Assembly: GCF_027924905.1 (NCBI RefSeq)
Contig: NZ_AP027055.1
Location: 744,001 to 808,000, forward strand
Direction: 5' to 3'
DNA: 64,000 nt
Origin: Limnohabitans sp. INBF002
Lineage (GTDB): Bacteria > Pseudomonadota > Gammaproteobacteria > Burkholderiales > Burkholderiaceae_C
Shown: positions 26,992 to 37,849 of the stretch, one piece after another
How positions within the stretch are numbered: position 1 is the stretch's first letter
Layout: every line of letters starts with the position of its first letter
The notes under the pieces: generated by a model
What the model was told of the DNA's origin: nothing
The model's database searches: none
Seen by the model: the letters and a program-made list of their open reading frames with translations, nothing else
Made by a program: the position numbers and the translations under genes

Positions 26992-27749
26992 TGAAACAAA
27001 AACTTATTGCGGGTAATTGGAAGATGAATGGCAGCCTGGCTGCCAACGAAGCTTTGGTGCACGGTGTGCAGCAGGGCTTGGCGCAAGCCTTGGGTGGTAA
27101 ACACGCCCAGGTCGCGGTGTGTGTGCCTGCGGCGTATTTGTCGCAAGTGCAGCAGTTGGTCAAAGGCTCGGGCGTTGACTTGGGTTCACAAGATGTGTCG
27201 GCGCACGAGCAGGGCGCTTATACGGGTGAAATTTCGGCTGCGATGCTGAAAGACTTTGCGGTGCGTTACGCCATCGTCGGTCATTCAGAGCGTCGCCAAT
27301 ACCACGGTGAAACCGATGAGCAAGTGGCGCACAAAGCGCAACGCGCGCTGTCGGCGGGCATCACGCCCATCGTGTGTGTGGGCGAGACTTTGGCTGAGCG
27401 CGAAGCGGGCAAAACCGAAGAAGTGGTCAAGCGACAATTGGCCGCTGTGATTCATACCAACGGCCATTGCATCAGCGAAATCGTGGTGGCTTACGAGCCC
27501 GTTTGGGCCATTGGCACAGGTAAAACGGCCTCGCCAGCGCAAGCGCAAGCGGTACATGCCGTGTTGCGTGCGCAGCTCAAAGCGGCGACCGAGCATTCTG
27601 AGCGCGTGCACATTCTGTACGGTGGCAGCATGAACGCGGCCAATGCGACTGAATTGCTGGCGCAACCCGACATTGATGGCGGCCTGATTGGTGGCGCAGC
27701 TCTCAAGCCTGCAGATTTCTTAACCATCATCGCTGCTGCGGCACGTTGA
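26991..27749 (+). CDS. tpiA: Triosephosphate isomerase
   Basis: Glycolytic enzyme interconverting dihydroxyacetone phosphate and glyceraldehyde 3-phosphate, 252 residues. Catalytic residues are visible: Asn/Lys in AGNWKMNG (residues 8-15), His in VGHSERR near 97 and Glu in [14 protein letters not shown] near 169; the phosphate-binding GGSMNAAN lies near 213. The ATG at 26991 overlaps the upstream stop; an in-frame GTG immediately before it is not needed. secG follows after 25 nt. Confidence 0.98.
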   Translation: MKQKLIAGNWKMNGSLAANEALVHGVQQGLAQALGGKHAQVAVCVPAAYLSQVQQLVKGSGVDLGSQDVSAHEQGAYTGEISAAMLKDFAVRYAIVGHSERRQYHGETDEQVAHKAQRALSAGITPIVCVGETLAEREAGKTEEVVKRQLAAVIHTNGHCISEIVVAYEPVWAIGTGKTASPAQAQAVHAVLRAQLKAATEHSERVHILYGGSMNAANATELLAQPDIDGGLIGGAALKPADFLTIIAAAAR

Positions 27750-27774
27750 AATTAATACATTTTTCGGAGTTTTT

Positions 27775-28113
27775 ATGAGTTTGATTTTGAATATCGTTCA
27801 AGTGGTTCAGTTGTTGGCTGCATTGGGCATGATTGGTTTGATCTTGGTTCAGCACGGCAAAGGTGCGGACATGGGCGCTGCTTTCGGCAGTGGCAGCTCT
27901 GGCAGCTTGTTTGGTGCCAGCGGTGGTGCTAACTTTATGTCGCGCACGACGGGTGTGTTGGCTGCTGTTTTCTTTGTCTGTACATTGGCTTTGGCTTACT
28001 TTGGTAACTTGCGTCCTGTCAGCTCTGGCAGCGTGCTCGAAGGTGCTGTGGTTGCCCCTGCGCCAGTGGCCGAAGTGCCTGCCTCTGGTGCGGCGCAAAT
28101 CCCCACCAAGTAA
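27775..28113 (+). CDS. secG: Protein translocase subunit SecG
   Basis: A 112-residue inner-membrane subunit of SecYEG. Two membrane segments (about residues 4-23 and 55-76) flank the conserved cytoplasmic loop QHGKGADMGAAFGSGSSGSLFG. The C-terminus is an Ala/Pro/Val-rich tail. Good Shine-Dalgarno (GGAG, about 8 nt upstream). The order tpiA-secG-tRNA-Leu-nuoA is conserved across many beta- and other proteobacteria. Confidence 0.95.
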   Translation: MSLILNIVQVVQLLAALGMIGLILVQHGKGADMGAAFGSGSSGSLFGASGGANFMSRTTGVLAAVFFVCTLALAYFGNLRPVSSGSVLEGAVVAPAPVAEVPASGAAQIPTK

Positions 28114-28222
28114 TCGCAAAACCTTCACGCTTCAGAGCGAATGGGGCCCTTTTTCGGGGTAAACTCTGAGGCTGTTCAGGAAGCGTTATCCCTCTTCGCT
28201 TTTGTAGAACAAACAACCCAAA

Positions 28223-28307
28223 GCCGTCGTGGTGAAATTGGTAGACACGCTATCTTGAGGTGGTAGTGGCGAAAGCTGTGCGAGTTCGAGTCTCGCCGAC
28301 GGCACCA
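28223..28307 (+). tRNA. tRNA-Leu (anticodon GAG)
   Basis: 85-nt class II tRNA. The acceptor stem GCCGTCG pairs with CGACGGC, followed by discriminator A and an encoded CCA (28305-28307). The anticodon stem CTATC/GGTAG encloses the loop TTGAGGT, giving anticodon GAG, which reads CUC/CUU leucine codons. The T-arm GTTCGAGTC and a long variable arm (leucine type) are visible. It sits between secG and nuoA, its usual place. Confidence 0.96.
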
Positions 28308-28316
28308 TCCAAAAAA

Positions 28317-28356
28317 AGTCTGCTGTAACTCTGGTGTCAACCAGTTACGGCAGACT
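28317..28356 (+). other. Strong hairpin between tRNA-Leu and nuoA
   Basis: AGTCTGCTGTAACT at 28317-28330 pairs with AGTTACGGCAGACT at 28343-28356 (14 positions, one G-T wobble). It begins 10 nt after the tRNA CCA end. There is no T-run after it, but an A-run precedes it, so on the plus strand it looks more like an RNA-processing or stabilising stem at the 5' end of the nuo transcript than a terminator. Confidence 0.6.
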
Positions 28357-28396
28357 TCGCAGACTAAAAACCAGATAGTCAGACCGCGAGATTGAG

Positions 28397-28756
28397 ATGA
28401 GCTTAGAACAATACCTTCCCGTCCTCTTATTCATCCTTGTGGGCCTTGGCGTGGGGGTTGCTCCCCAAGCGATCGGCTTTTTCTTAGGCCCACGCCGTCC
28501 TGATCCGGCCAAAAACTCCCCTTACGAATGCGGCTTCGAAGCGTTTGAAGACGCGCGCATGAAGTTTGATGTGCGCTACTACTTGATTGCCATCCTCTTC
28601 ATTTTGTTTGATTTGGAAATCGCATTTTTGTTCCCTTGGGCCGTGGCGCTCAAGGAAATTGGTTTCATTGGCTTCATCGACATGATGATCTTCCTTGCCA
28701 TCCTCGTTGCAGGCTTTGCCTACATGTGGATCAAGGGTGCCATCGATTGGGAGTAA
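28397..28756 (+). CDS. nuoA: NADH-quinone oxidoreductase subunit A
   Basis: First gene of the complete complex I operon. The 119-residue membrane subunit has three hydrophobic segments and the conserved loop between TM1 and TM2 ([21 protein letters not shown], core [16 protein letters not shown]) that contributes to the quinone-chamber/E-channel region, with [11 protein letters not shown] in TM2. It starts [12 protein letters not shown]. Its position directly after tRNA-Leu suggests the operon promoter is upstream of, or shared with, the tRNA. Confidence 0.97.
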   Translation: MSLEQYLPVLLFILVGLGVGVAPQAIGFFLGPRRPDPAKNSPYECGFEAFEDARMKFDVRYYLIAILFILFDLEIAFLFPWAVALKEIGFIGFIDMMIFLAILVAGFAYMWIKGAIDWE

Positions 28757-28796
28757 CCCAATCGGCTCTCTGTCCTATTGGGAATAAGGAATAACT

Positions 28797-29273
28797 ATGT
28801 CACTTGAAGGCGTTTTCAAAGAAGGCTTCATCACCACGTCGTATGACTCGGTGGTGAATTGGGCCAAAACGGGCTCGTTGTGGCCCATGACATTCGGTTT
28901 GGCTTGCTGCGCGGTTGAGATGATGCATGCGGGTGCTGCCCGTTATGACATCGACCGCTTCGGCATGTTGTTCCGTCCAAGTCCCCGTCAGTCCGATCTG
29001 ATGATCGTGGCTGGCACCTTGTGTAACAAGATGGCCCCCGCTTTGCGTAAGGTGTATGACCAAATGTCTGAGCCACGTTGGGTGTTGTCCATGGGTTCGT
29101 GCGCCAACGGCGGTGGTTACTACCACTACAGCTACTCAGTGGTGCGCGGTTGTGACCGCGTCGTGCCTGTGGATGTGTACGTGCCAGGCTGCCCGCCCAC
29201 GGCTGAGGCTTTGTTGTACGGCATCTTGCAGCTGCAAAGCAAGATCCGCCGCGAAAACACCATCGCACGCTAA
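28797..29273 (+). CDS. nuoB: NADH-quinone oxidoreductase subunit B
   Basis: Carries the terminal [4Fe-4S] cluster N2 that reduces quinone. Cluster ligands are visible in [10 protein letters not shown] (tandem Cys near residue 38), MGSCANGGG near 102 and [14 protein letters not shown] near 132. The 158-residue protein starts [17 protein letters not shown] with a GGAATAAGGA-type Shine-Dalgarno about 10 nt upstream. It is a peripheral-arm subunit next to NuoD. Confidence 0.98.
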   Translation: MSLEGVFKEGFITTSYDSVVNWAKTGSLWPMTFGLACCAVEMMHAGAARYDIDRFGMLFRPSPRQSDLMIVAGTLCNKMAPALRKVYDQMSEPRWVLSMGSCANGGGYYHYSYSVVRGCDRVVPVDVYVPGCPPTAEALLYGILQLQSKIRRENTIAR

Positions 29274-29297
29274 TTGCACATTGCGTAGGAAAGACAA

Positions 29298-29909
29298 ATG
29301 AGCCATTCCATTCAAACGCTTGAAGCGGCCTTGCACGACGTGCTGGGCAGCAAAGTCAAGCTTCTCGAATCCGCTTTGGGCGAATTGACCTTGACGGTCT
29401 CTGCGGCCGATTACCACGGTGTGTGCCAAACCCTGCGCGACGATACGCGTCTGGGTTTTGAGCAGTTGATGGACCTGTGTGGTCTGGACTACTCGGGCTA
29501 CAAAGACGGAGCCCATTCCAAATTCACCGATGGCCCCCGCTTTGCGGTGGTCAACCATTTGCTCTCGGTGACTCACAACTGGCGCCTGCGCGTGCGTGTG
29601 TTCGCTGTGAGTGAAGACGTGCCTGTGGTTGCTTCTGTCAACGACTTGTGGAACTCTGCCAACTGGTTCGAGCGCGAAGCGTTTGACTTGTTCGGCATCG
29701 TGTTCGAAGGTCACCTCGACTTGCGTCGTTTGTTGACCGATTACGGCTTTGTGGGGCATCCCTTCCGTAAAGATTTTCCAACCTCGGGTCACGTCGAAAT
29801 GCGTTACGACGCCGAGCAAAAACGTGTGGTGTACCAACCCGTCACCATCGAGCCGCGCGAAATCACGCCGCGCATCATTCGTGAAGACAACTACGGTGGT
29901 ACGCACTGA
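29298..29909 (+). CDS. nuoC: NADH-quinone oxidoreductase subunit C
   Basis: A 203-residue peripheral-arm subunit (30-kDa family), separate from NuoD rather than fused as in E. coli. The family signature is the segment [21 protein letters not shown] near residues 119-139 (core [10 protein letters not shown]), followed by [17 protein letters not shown]. It ends two nucleotides before nuoD starts. Confidence 0.97.
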   Translation: MSHSIQTLEAALHDVLGSKVKLLESALGELTLTVSAADYHGVCQTLRDDTRLGFEQLMDLCGLDYSGYKDGAHSKFTDGPRFAVVNHLLSVTHNWRLRVRVFAVSEDVPVVASVNDLWNSANWFEREAFDLFGIVFEGHLDLRRLLTDYGFVGHPFRKDFPTSGHVEMRYDAEQKRVVYQPVTIEPREITPRIIREDNYGGTH

Positions 29910-29911
29910 CC

Positions 29912-31165
29912 ATGGCTGATATCAAGAACTACACCCTGAACTTGGGCCCTCAACATCCTGCAGCACACGGCGTGCTGCGTTTGGTGTTGGAACTCGACGG
30001 CGAAGTGGTCCAACGCGCTGACCCCCATATCGGCTTGTTGCACCGCGCCACTGAAAAGTTGGCCGAGAGCAAAACCTACATCCAATCGTTGCCTTACATG
30101 GACCGTCTTGACTACGTGTCCATGATGTGTAACGAGCACGCTTACTGCTTGGCCATCGAAAAAATGATGGGCATTGAAGTGCCAGAGCGTGCGCAGTACA
30201 TCCGCGTGATGTATTCCGAAATCACCCGTTTGCTCAACCACTTGTTGTGGTTGGGCTGCCATGGTTTCGACTGCGGCGCGATGAACATCTTGATTTACTG
30301 CTTCCGCGAACGTGAAGACTTGTTCGACATGTACGAAGCGGTGTCGGGTGCGCGCATGCATGCGGCTTACTTCCGTCCAGGTGGCGTGTACCGCGACCTG
30401 CCAGACAGCATGCCTCAGTACAAGGCCAGCAAAGTGCGCAATGCCAAATCGGTGGCGCGTTTGAACGAAGGCCGTTCAGGTTCTTTGCTCGACTTCATCG
30501 ACGATTTCACACAACGCTTCCCCAAGTTGGTGGACGAGTACGAAACCCTGTTGACTGAAAACCGCATTTGGAAACAACGCACGGTCGGTATCGGCGTGGT
30601 CACACCAGAGCGAGCGAAAAACCTCGGTTTCTCGGGCGCGATGTTGCGCGGCTCAGGCATCGCTTGGGACTTGCGCAAGCACCAGCCTTATGACGTGTAT
30701 GACCGCATGGACTTCGATATTCCTGTGGGCAAAACCGGTGACTGCTACGACCGCTATTTGGTGCGCGTTGAAGAGTTGCGTCAGTCCAACCGCATCATCA
30801 AGCAGTGCGTGGACTGGTTGCGTGCCAACCCTGGTCCTGTCATCACCGACAACCACAAAGTGGCCGCTCCTAGCCGTGAAGGCATGAAGTCCAACATGGA
30901 AGAGTTGATCCACCACTTCAAACTCTTCACAGAAGGTTTCCACGTGCCCGAAGGCGAGGCTTATGCCGCCGTCGAGCATCCCAAGGGTGAGTTTGGTATC
31001 TACCTCGTGAGCGATGGTGCCAACAAGCCCTACCGTATGAAGATTCGCGCCCCTGGTTTTGCCCACTTGGCAGCCATGGATGAAATGGCGCGCGGCCACA
31101 TGATCGCTGACACCGTCGCGGTCATTGGCACCATGGACATTGTGTTCGGGGAAATTGACCGATGA
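29912..31165 (+). CDS. nuoD: NADH-quinone oxidoreductase subunit D
   Basis: The 49-kDa subunit, 417 residues, which forms the quinone-binding pocket with NuoB and is related to the large subunit of NiFe hydrogenases. It begins [20 protein letters not shown] (the [13 protein letters not shown] motif includes the quinone-site histidine) and contains [15 protein letters not shown] [15 protein letters not shown] and the C-terminal D-x-VFGEIDR end. The last codons overlap the nuoE start by four nucleotides. Confidence 0.98.
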   Translation: MADIKNYTLNLGPQHPAAHGVLRLVLELDGEVVQRADPHIGLLHRATEKLAESKTYIQSLPYMDRLDYVSMMCNEHAYCLAIEKMMGIEVPERAQYIRVMYSEITRLLNHLLWLGCHGFDCGAMNILIYCFREREDLFDMYEAVSGARMHAAYFRPGGVYRDLPDSMPQYKASKVRNAKSVARLNEGRSGSLLDFIDDFTQRFPKLVDEYETLLTENRIWKQRTVGIGVVTPERAKNLGFSGAMLRGSGIAWDLRKHQPYDVYDRMDFDIPVGKTGDCYDRYLVRVEELRQSNRIIKQCVDWLRANPGPVITDNHKVAAPSREGMKSNMEELIHHFKLFTEGFHVPEGEAYAAVEHPKGEFGIYLVSDGANKPYRMKIRAPGFAHLAAMDEMARGHMIADTVAVIGTMDIVFGEIDR

Positions 31166-31677
31166 GTTCTGTAAACACCCACCACAGCGCACCGCTGTCG
31201 GCCGAGACCCACGCGCGTTTTGTGCGTGAAGTTGCCAAATACCCAGACGATCAGAAGCAATCTGCCGTCATGGCTTGCTTGTCCATTGCGCAGCAAGAAC
31301 AGGGCTTTGTCAGCGCCGAAAGCGAGCGCGTGATTGCTGAGTTGCTCGGCATGGCCCCCATGGCTGTGCACGAAGTGACCACCTTCTACAACATGTACAA
31401 CCAACAACCGGTTGGCAAGTTCAAGATCAACGTGTGTACCAACCTGCCATGCCAGTTGCGCAACGGGCAGGGCGCTTTGATGCACTTGGTGAAAACCTTG
31501 GGTATTGAAGTTGGCGAGACCACCGCTGATGGCATGTTCACCGTGCAACCTGGCGAATGCATGGGCGCTTGCGCTGATGCGCCTGTGTTGTTGGTGAACG
31601 ACCGCACCATGTGCAGCTACATGAGCGACGACAAGATCGACCAAATGGTCGCAGGCTTGCGCGCGGTGAAGGAATAA
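31162..31677 (+). CDS. nuoE: NADH-quinone oxidoreductase subunit E
   Basis: The 24-kDa subunit, 171 residues, holding the [2Fe-2S] cluster N1a. Ligands are seen as C-x4-C in [10 protein letters not shown] (near residue 91) and C-x3-C in [12 protein letters not shown] (near 133). A Ser/His-rich start precedes the thioredoxin-like fold. Its ATG overlaps the nuoD stop (ATGA). Confidence 0.97.
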   Translation: MSSVNTHHSAPLSAETHARFVREVAKYPDDQKQSAVMACLSIAQQEQGFVSAESERVIAELLGMAPMAVHEVTTFYNMYNQQPVGKFKINVCTNLPCQLRNGQGALMHLVKTLGIEVGETTADGMFTVQPGECMGACADAPVLLVNDRTMCSYMSDDKIDQMVAGLRAVKE

Positions 31678-31679
31678 GC

Positions 31680-33032
31680 ATGACTACCTCTAGCCAAGCT
31701 TTACAAGTTCTCTCTCAATTCCAAACGACCGCGGTGGAAACATGTTTCCACGACCGTCACATCGGCCCCCAAATTTTGGCTGGCTTGAACGGTAACAACT
31801 GGTCGTTGCAAGACTACGTCGCACGCGGTGGCTACCAAGCCCTGCGCAAAATTTTGACCACAGCCATGACGCAAGACGAAGTCATTGCTACTGTCAAAGA
31901 ATCTGGTTTGCGTGGTCGTGGCGGTGCGGGCTTCCCCACAGGTTTGAAGTGGAGCTTCATGCCCCGCCAGTTCCCAGGTCAAAAGTACTTGGTCTGTAAC
32001 TCAGACGAGGGCGAGCCCGGGACTTGCAAAGACCGCGAGATCTTGCAGCACAACCCGCACATCGTGATTGAAGGTATGGCCATCGCCGCTTTTGCCATGG
32101 GCATCAGCGTGGGCTACAACTACATCCACGGCGAAATCTTCCAAACCTACGAGCGTTTTGAAGCCGCCCTCGAAGAAGCCCGCGCTGCTGGTTTCTTGGG
32201 TGACAACATTTTGGGTTCGACGTTCAGCTTCCAGCTGCACGCCGCCCACGGTTTTGGCGCTTACATCTGCGGCGAAGAAACCGCTTTGTTGGAATCGCTC
32301 GAAGGTAAAAAAGGCCAACCCCGTTTCAAGCCACCGTTCCCAGCGAGCTTTGGTTTGTACGGCAAGCCCACCACCATCAACAACACCGAAACATTCGCAG
32401 CGGTGCCTTGGATCATCAACAACGGTGGTCAGGCTTACCTCGAATGCGGCAAGCCCAACAACGGCGGCACCAAGATCTTCTCGGTCAGCGGTGACGTCGA
32501 GCGTCCTGGCAACTACGAAATCCCGATGGGCACACCGTTCTCCAAACTGTTGGAGTTGGCCGGTGGCGTTCGCAAAGGTCGCAAGCTCAAGGCTGTGATC
32601 CCTGGCGGTTCGTCTTCGCCGGTGTTGCCTGCCGACATCATCATGGACTGCACCATGGACTACGACAGCATCGCCAAAGCGGGTTCGATGTTGGGTTCAG
32701 GCGCGGTGATCGTGTTGGACGACTCACGCTGCATGGTCAAGAGCCTGCAACGTTTGAGCTACTTCTACATGCACGAGTCATGCGGCCAATGCACACCTTG
32801 CCGTGAAGGCACAGGTTGGTTGTGGCGCATGGTCGACCGCATTGAGCGTGGTGAAGGCCGCGAAAGCGACTTGGCTTTGCTCGACAACGTGGCAGAAAAC
32901 ATCATGGGCCGCACGATTTGCGCCCTCGGAGACGCAGCAGCCATGCCCGTGCGCGGCATGATCAAGCACTTCCGCCATGAGTTTGAACACCACATCACGC
33001 ACAAGACCTGCTCGGTCTCTGCCTACGTTTGA
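31680..33032 (+). CDS. nuoF: NADH-quinone oxidoreductase subunit F
   Basis: The 51-kDa subunit, 450 residues, which binds NADH, FMN and the [4Fe-4S] cluster N3. Visible motifs are [16 protein letters not shown] (FMN/NADH site, near residues 78-93), [15 protein letters not shown] near 108 and the cluster motif [14 protein letters not shown] near 368. The open frame continues upstream into nuoE, but the ATG at 31680, 2 nt after the nuoE stop, is the logical start. Confidence 0.98.
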   Translation: MTTSSQALQVLSQFQTTAVETCFHDRHIGPQILAGLNGNNWSLQDYVARGGYQALRKILTTAMTQDEVIATVKESGLRGRGGAGFPTGLKWSFMPRQFPGQKYLVCNSDEGEPGTCKDREILQHNPHIVIEGMAIAAFAMGISVGYNYIHGEIFQTYERFEAALEEARAAGFLGDNILGSTFSFQLHAAHGFGAYICGEETALLESLEGKKGQPRFKPPFPASFGLYGKPTTINNTETFAAVPWIINNGGQAYLECGKPNNGGTKIFSVSGDVERPGNYEIPMGTPFSKLLELAGGVRKGRKLKAVIPGGSSSPVLPADIIMDCTMDYDSIAKAGSMLGSGAVIVLDDSRCMVKSLQRLSYFYMHESCGQCTPCREGTGWLWRMVDRIERGEGRESDLALLDNVAENIMGRTICALGDAAAMPVRGMIKHFRHEFEHHITHKTCSVSAYV

Positions 33033-33046
33033 CACGGATAAGTGCC

Positions 33047-35170
33047 ATGATTGAAATCGAACTCGACGGTAAAAAGATTGACGTCCAAGAAGGCTGCATG
33101 ATCATGCACGCAGCTGAAAAGGCCGGCACCTATATTCCGCACTTCTGCTATCACAAGAAACTCAGCATCGCGGCCAACTGCCGCATGTGCTTGGTGGATG
33201 TGGAGAAAGCTCCTAAGCCTATGCCTGCTTGCGCCACGCCCGTGACGCAAGGCATGATTGTTCGCACCAAGAGCGACAAAGCCATCAAGGCCCAACAGTC
33301 GGTGATGGAGTTTTTGCTCATCAACCACCCACTGGATTGCCCCATTTGCGACCAAGGCGGTGAGTGCCAGTTGCAAGACTTGGCGGTGGGCTACGGCGGT
33401 ACCACTTCACGTTACGAAGAAGAAAAACGTGTGGTCAATCCCAAGGACGTCGGTCCTTTGGTGAGCATGCAAGAGATGAGCCGCTGTATCCAATGCACAC
33501 GCTGCGTGCGCTTTGGTCAAGAAGTGGCTGGCATCATGGAGCTCGGCATGTCGCACCGCGGCGAGCACGCTCAGATTGAAACCTTCGTGGGTCAATCGGT
33601 CGACTCCGAGTTGTCGGGCAACATGATCGACATCTGCCCCGTGGGCGCGTTGACCAGCAAGCCATTCCGTTACAGCGCACGTACTTGGGAATTGAGCCGT
33701 CGCAAGTCGGTCAGCCCACACGATGCGACCGGCGCCAATTTGGTCGTTCAAGTCAAGAACAACAAAGTCATGCGTGTCGTGCCTTTGGAAAACGAAGACG
33801 TCAACGAATGCTGGATTGCTGACCGCGACCGTTTCAGCTACGAAGCTTTGGACAGCGCAGACCGCTTGACCAAGCCCATGCTCAAGCAAGGCGGCGAGTG
33901 GAAAGAAGTCGATTGGCAAACAGCCCTCGAGTACGTGGCCAACGGCTTGCAAGGCGTCAAAGCCCAGCACGGCCCACAAGCCATCGGCACGTTGGCCAGC
34001 CCACACAGCACAGCTGAAGAGTTGTACTTGGCCGCAGCGCTGACGCGCGGCTTGGGCAGCCAAAACATCGACACACGTTTGCGCGCTGCAGACTTCCAAA
34101 CTGATGGCAAAGCCCGTTGGTTGGGCACTTCTGTGGCCTCTCTCACCACGCTGCAACGCGTCTTGGTGATTGGCTCAAACATCCGCAAAGACCAGCCTTT
34201 GTTGGCCCAACGTCTGCGCCAAGCTGTGCGCAACGGTGGCAAGGTCAACGCCCTGAACGCACAAGCCTACGACTGGGCCATGCCTGTGGCCAACACCTTG
34301 GTGGCAGACGCCGCCAACTGGGTGCAAGCCTTGGCTGACATCGCTGCTGCCGTCGGTGCTATCACGGGTGCGGCTGCGCCTGTGGCTGGCAACGCCAACA
34401 GTGCCGAAGCACAAGCCATCGCCAAGTCCTTGACAGGCGGTGAGCGCAAAGCCATTTTGTTGGGTAATGCAGCGGCGCATCACGCCAAAGCGTCTAGCTT
34501 GCTCAGCTTGGCCAACTGGATCGGTGCACAAACAGGCGCCACCGTGGGTTATCTCGGCGAAGCCGCCAACACCGTGGGTGCCCAAGTGGTGGGTGCCTTG
34601 CCAAAAGCGGGTGGTCAAAACGCTGGCCAAATGTTGGCAGGTGGTTTGAAGGCCGTGGTGTTGCTCAACACCGAACCCGCTTTCGACGCTGCCAACGGCG
34701 CTGCTGCGGCACAAGCCATCGGTCAAGCCGAAATGGTCGTCACCTTGTCGCCTTTCAAGGCCAATATGGACATCAGCGATGTGCTGTTGCCCATCTCGCC
34801 TTTCACTGAGACGGCTGGTACTTTCATCAACACCGAAGGTCGCGCACAAAGCTTCCACGGTGTGGTCAAGCCTTTGGGCGAGACACGCCCTGCATGGAAA
34901 GTCTTGCGCGTGTTGGGCTCGATGCTCCATGTGCCAGGCTTCGAATTCGAGACCATCGAAGAAGTGCGTGCCCAAGCGATTCCTGCCGACGTGCAAGCCT
35001 TGCTCTCCAATGCATGCACAGCCAGCGTGGACGTGAGCCCAGTTGCTGGTCAGCCTGCCTCTGCGGCGATTTACCAACTCGACAGCTTGGTGCGTCGCGC
35101 ACCATCGCTGCAACTCACCGCTGATGCGAAGCAACCTGCGGTTGCGGCCCAGTCGCAAGGAGGCCTGTGA
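33047..35170 (+). CDS. nuoG: NADH-quinone oxidoreductase subunit G
   Basis: The 75-kDa subunit, 707 residues. The N-terminus has a ferredoxin-like [2Fe-2S] domain ([15 protein letters not shown]) and the His/Cys cluster motif near [18 protein letters not shown], then [16 protein letters not shown]; the rest is a molybdopterin-oxidoreductase-like domain without cofactor, Ala-rich near residues 400-600. The ATG at 33047 gives [13 protein letters not shown]; the TTG upstream is not used. The stop overlaps the nuoH start by one base. Confidence 0.97.
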   Translation: MIEIELDGKKIDVQEGCMIMHAAEKAGTYIPHFCYHKKLSIAANCRMCLVDVEKAPKPMPACATPVTQGMIVRTKSDKAIKAQQSVMEFLLINHPLDCPICDQGGECQLQDLAVGYGGTTSRYEEEKRVVNPKDVGPLVSMQEMSRCIQCTRCVRFGQEVAGIMELGMSHRGEHAQIETFVGQSVDSELSGNMIDICPVGALTSKPFRYSARTWELSRRKSVSPHDATGANLVVQVKNNKVMRVVPLENEDVNECWIADRDRFSYEALDSADRLTKPMLKQGGEWKEVDWQTALEYVANGLQGVKAQHGPQAIGTLASPHSTAEELYLAAALTRGLGSQNIDTRLRAADFQTDGKARWLGTSVASLTTLQRVLVIGSNIRKDQPLLAQRLRQAVRNGGKVNALNAQAYDWAMPVANTLVADAANWVQALADIAAAVGAITGAAAPVAGNANSAEAQAIAKSLTGGERKAILLGNAAAHHAKASSLLSLANWIGAQTGATVGYLGEAANTVGAQVVGALPKAGGQNAGQMLAGGLKAVVLLNTEPAFDAANGAAAAQAIGQAEMVVTLSPFKANMDISDVLLPISPFTETAGTFINTEGRAQSFHGVVKPLGETRPAWKVLRVLGSMLHVPGFEFETIEEVRAQAIPADVQALLSNACTASVDVSPVAGQPASAAIYQLDSLVRRAPSLQLTADAKQPAVAAQSQGGL

Positions 35171-36252
35171 TGGTTGACAACATTTACAACGCAGGCTTTG
35201 GCTTGATGTCTGATGTGTGGTGGACCACACTGGCATGGCCCGTTCTGTGGGCTTTGCTCAAGATCGTGGCGGTGCTGTTGCCTTTGCTCGGTTGCGTGGC
35301 TTACCTGACTTTGTGGGAACGCAAAGCCATTGGTTACACCCAAATCCGTAAAGGCCCCAACCGCACTGGCCCTGGTGGCTTGTTGCAGCCCATCGCTGAC
35401 GCGCTGAAGTTGCTCACCAAAGAAATCATCATCCCGACTCAAGCGACCACCAGCTTGTTCTTCTTGGGCCCAATCATGACCATCATGCCAGCCTTGGCTG
35501 CATGGGCGGTGATTCCTTTTGGTCCTGACGTGGCTTTGGCCAACGTCAACGCTGGCTTGCTGTTCTTGATGGCCATCACCTCGCTTGAGGTGTACGGCGT
35601 CATCATCGCGGGTTGGGCGTCTAACTCTAAGTACGCTTTCATTGGCGCCATGCGCGCATCGGCCCAAATGGTGAGCTACGAAATTGCCATGGGCTTTTGC
35701 TTCGTGATCGTCTTGATGATCTCGAACAGCTTGAACATGACCGACATCGTCATGGGCCAAGCCAAAGGCATGATGGCTGACAAGGGCTTGGGCTTCTTGT
35801 CTTGGAACTGGTTGCCTTTGTTCCCCGTGTTCATCATTTACTTCATCTCCGGTTTGGCAGAAACCAACCGTCACCCGTTTGACGTGGTGGAAGGTGAATC
35901 CGAAATTGTGGCTGGCCACATGATCGAATACTCGGGCATGTCTTTCGCCATGTTCTTCTTGGCTGAATACGCCAACATGATCTTGGTCTCGATGTTGACC
36001 GTGGTGATGTTCTTGGGCGGCTGGTTGTCACCCATCGACAACGCACTGTTCAACATGATCCCTGGCTGGATTTGGCTCGGGCTTAAGACCTTCGTGGTCG
36101 TGACCATGTTCTTGTGGGTGCGTGCCACGTTCCCACGTTATCGCTATGACCAAATCATGCGTTTGGGTTGGAAGATCTTCATTCCGCTCACCCTGATCTG
36201 GTTGTTGGTGGTGGGTGTTTGGATTCAAACACCTTGGAATATCTGGAACTAA
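35170..36252 (+). CDS. nuoH: NADH-quinone oxidoreductase subunit H
   Basis: Membrane subunit of 360 residues with about eight transmembrane segments, at the junction of peripheral and membrane arms next to the quinone tunnel. Family motifs: [21 protein letters not shown] (core [15 protein letters not shown]) and [22 protein letters not shown] (core [16 protein letters not shown]). An in-frame GTG precedes the ATG at 35170; the ATG overlaps the nuoG stop. Confidence 0.98.
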   Translation: MVDNIYNAGFGLMSDVWWTTLAWPVLWALLKIVAVLLPLLGCVAYLTLWERKAIGYTQIRKGPNRTGPGGLLQPIADALKLLTKEIIIPTQATTSLFFLGPIMTIMPALAAWAVIPFGPDVALANVNAGLLFLMAITSLEVYGVIIAGWASNSKYAFIGAMRASAQMVSYEIAMGFCFVIVLMISNSLNMTDIVMGQAKGMMADKGLGFLSWNWLPLFPVFIIYFISGLAETNRHPFDVVEGESEIVAGHMIEYSGMSFAMFFLAEYANMILVSMLTVVMFLGGWLSPIDNALFNMIPGWIWLGLKTFVVVTMFLWVRATFPRYRYDQIMRLGWKIFIPLTLIWLLVVGVWIQTPWNIWN

Positions 36253-36267
36253 GGCCGGAAACACACC

Positions 36268-36780
36268 ATGACAACGACTACACAATCCGTTCCTTTCTCG
36301 TTGCGCGACTTTTTGTCGAGCTTCCTCTTGATCGAGCTGTTCAAAGGCATGGCCCTCACCGGCAAGTACATGTTCTCGCGCAGCATCACCATTCAGTTCC
36401 CGGAAGAGAAGACACCTTTGTCTCCGCGCTTCCGTGGCCTGCATGCTTTGCGTCGTTATGAAAACGGCGAAGAGCGTTGCATTGCTTGCAAACTTTGCGA
36501 AGCCGTGTGCCCAGCGATGGCGATCACCATCGAATCAGACCAGCGCGAAGACGGCAGCCGCCGTACCACCCGCTACGACATCGACTTGACCAAGTGCATC
36601 TTCTGCGGTTTCTGCGAAGAAAGCTGCCCCGTTGATTCGATCGTTGAAACACACATCTTTGAGTACCACGGCGAAAAACGCGGTGACCTGTACTTCACCA
36701 AAGAAATGTTGTTGGCAGTGGGCGACCGCTACGAACCCGAAATCGCTGCCAACAAAGCAGCTGACGCCAAATACCGTTGA
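36268..36780 (+). CDS. nuoI: NADH-quinone oxidoreductase subunit I
   Basis: A 170-residue ferredoxin-like subunit carrying two [4Fe-4S] clusters (N6a, N6b). Both C-x2-C-x2-C-x3-C-P motifs are intact: [13 protein letters not shown] near residues 71-83 and [15 protein letters not shown] near 110-124. The N-terminal amphipathic helices ([21 protein letters not shown]) attach it to the membrane arm. Confidence 0.98.
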   Translation: MTTTTQSVPFSLRDFLSSFLLIELFKGMALTGKYMFSRSITIQFPEEKTPLSPRFRGLHALRRYENGEERCIACKLCEAVCPAMAITIESDQREDGSRRTTRYDIDLTKCIFCGFCEESCPVDSIVETHIFEYHGEKRGDLYFTKEMLLAVGDRYEPEIAANKAADAKYR

Positions 36781-36788
36781 AAGATTTC

Positions 36789-37538
36789 ATGATGGACGTT
36801 CAATCGGCTCTTTTTTACGCGTTCTCAGCAGTCATGCTGTTTGCGTCATTCCGCGTCATCACGGCGCGCAACCCTGTGCACGCCGCGCTGTACCTGGTCT
36901 TGGCCTTCTTCCAAGCCTCGGGTATCTGGATGTTGCTCAAAGCAGAATTCCTCTCCATCGCCCTCGTGCTCGTGTACGTGGGCGCGGTGATGGTCTTGTT
37001 CTTGTTCGTGGTGATGATGCTTGACATCAACATCGACAGCATTCGCCAAGGCTTCTGGAAGCATTTCCCACTCGCAGCCACTGTGGGTGCAGTGATTGCT
37101 CTGGAATTGGCCGCTGTGTTGTTGGGTGGTTTCCGCATCAGCGAACCTCAAAAACAACTGGCTGCACAAGTCATTTCACCAGCGGCTGTCACGGCTGTGG
37201 CGCCGGTGGATGTGGCTTCTGCCACGGTCAACGCTGCATCCGCTGTTTTGCCTGCTGTAGATGTGGGCCACGTGGTGGTGGCGCAAGCTTCTAACACCAA
37301 AGCCTTGGGTGTGTTGCTCTACACCGAGTACCTGTACCCCGTGCAAGTGGCGGCATTGATTTTGTTGGTGGCTTTGATTGCTGCCATCGCTTTGACTTTG
37401 CGCGCACGCAAAGACAGCAAATTCCAAAACGCGGGCGACCAAGTTCGCGTCAAGGCCCGTGACCGTGTGACGTTGGTGAAGATGGATGCGGTCAAACCCG
37501 CGCCTGCAGCACCCGCCGCCGAGGAGACAAAAGCATGA
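36789..37538 (+). CDS. nuoJ: NADH-quinone oxidoreductase subunit J
   Basis: Membrane subunit, 249 residues, longer than E. coli NuoJ (184). Five hydrophobic segments carry the fold; the conserved TM3 region [18 protein letters not shown] is near residues 61-78. Between TM4 and TM5, about residues 118-165 are an Ala/Val/Pro-rich insert (for example [20 protein letters not shown]). The C-terminus adds a charged/Ala-Pro tail. Tandem ATGs at 36789 and 36792 are both possible; a TTG at 36777 overlaps nuoI and is not preferred. It overlaps nuoK by four nucleotides. Confidence 0.95.
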   Translation: MMDVQSALFYAFSAVMLFASFRVITARNPVHAALYLVLAFFQASGIWMLLKAEFLSIALVLVYVGAVMVLFLFVVMMLDINIDSIRQGFWKHFPLAATVGAVIALELAAVLLGGFRISEPQKQLAAQVISPAAVTAVAPVDVASATVNAASAVLPAVDVGHVVVAQASNTKALGVLLYTEYLYPVQVAALILLVALIAAIALTLRARKDSKFQNAGDQVRVKARDRVTLVKMDAVKPAPAAPAAEETKA

Positions 37539-37843
37539 GCATCACCTTAGGCCATTACCTCACGCTGGGTGCGATTCTGTTCGCGCTCTCCGTGATCGGC
37601 ATCTTCTTGAACCGTAAAAACTTGATCGTCTTGTTGATGGCGATTGAATTGATGTTGCTCGCGGTCAACATGAACTTCGTGGCGTTCTCGCACTACTTGG
37701 GTGACTTGAACGGCCAAATCTTTGTTTTCTTCATCTTGACCGTGGCGGCTGCTGAATCTGCCATCGGCTTGGCGATTCTGGTGCAGTTGTTCCGCAACAA
37801 GTCCAGCATCAACGTGGATGAACTCAACACGCTCAAGGGTTAA
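37535..37843 (+). CDS. nuoK: NADH-quinone oxidoreductase subunit K
   Basis: A 102-residue antiporter-related (MrpC-like) membrane subunit with three transmembrane helices. The proton-path glutamates are in [16 protein letters not shown] (E in TM2) and [12 protein letters not shown] (E in TM3). It starts [19 protein letters not shown] within an ATGA overlap with nuoJ. Confidence 0.98.
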   Translation: MSITLGHYLTLGAILFALSVIGIFLNRKNLIVLLMAIELMLLAVNMNFVAFSHYLGDLNGQIFVFFILTVAAAESAIGLAILVQLFRNKSSINVDELNTLKG

Positions 37844-37849
37844 TTCATC

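Noticed and set aside
28317-28356. Rho-independent terminator after tRNA-Leu
   Set aside because: The stem is strong but no T-run follows on the plus strand, and nuoA begins 40 nt later; kept as an unclassified hairpin.
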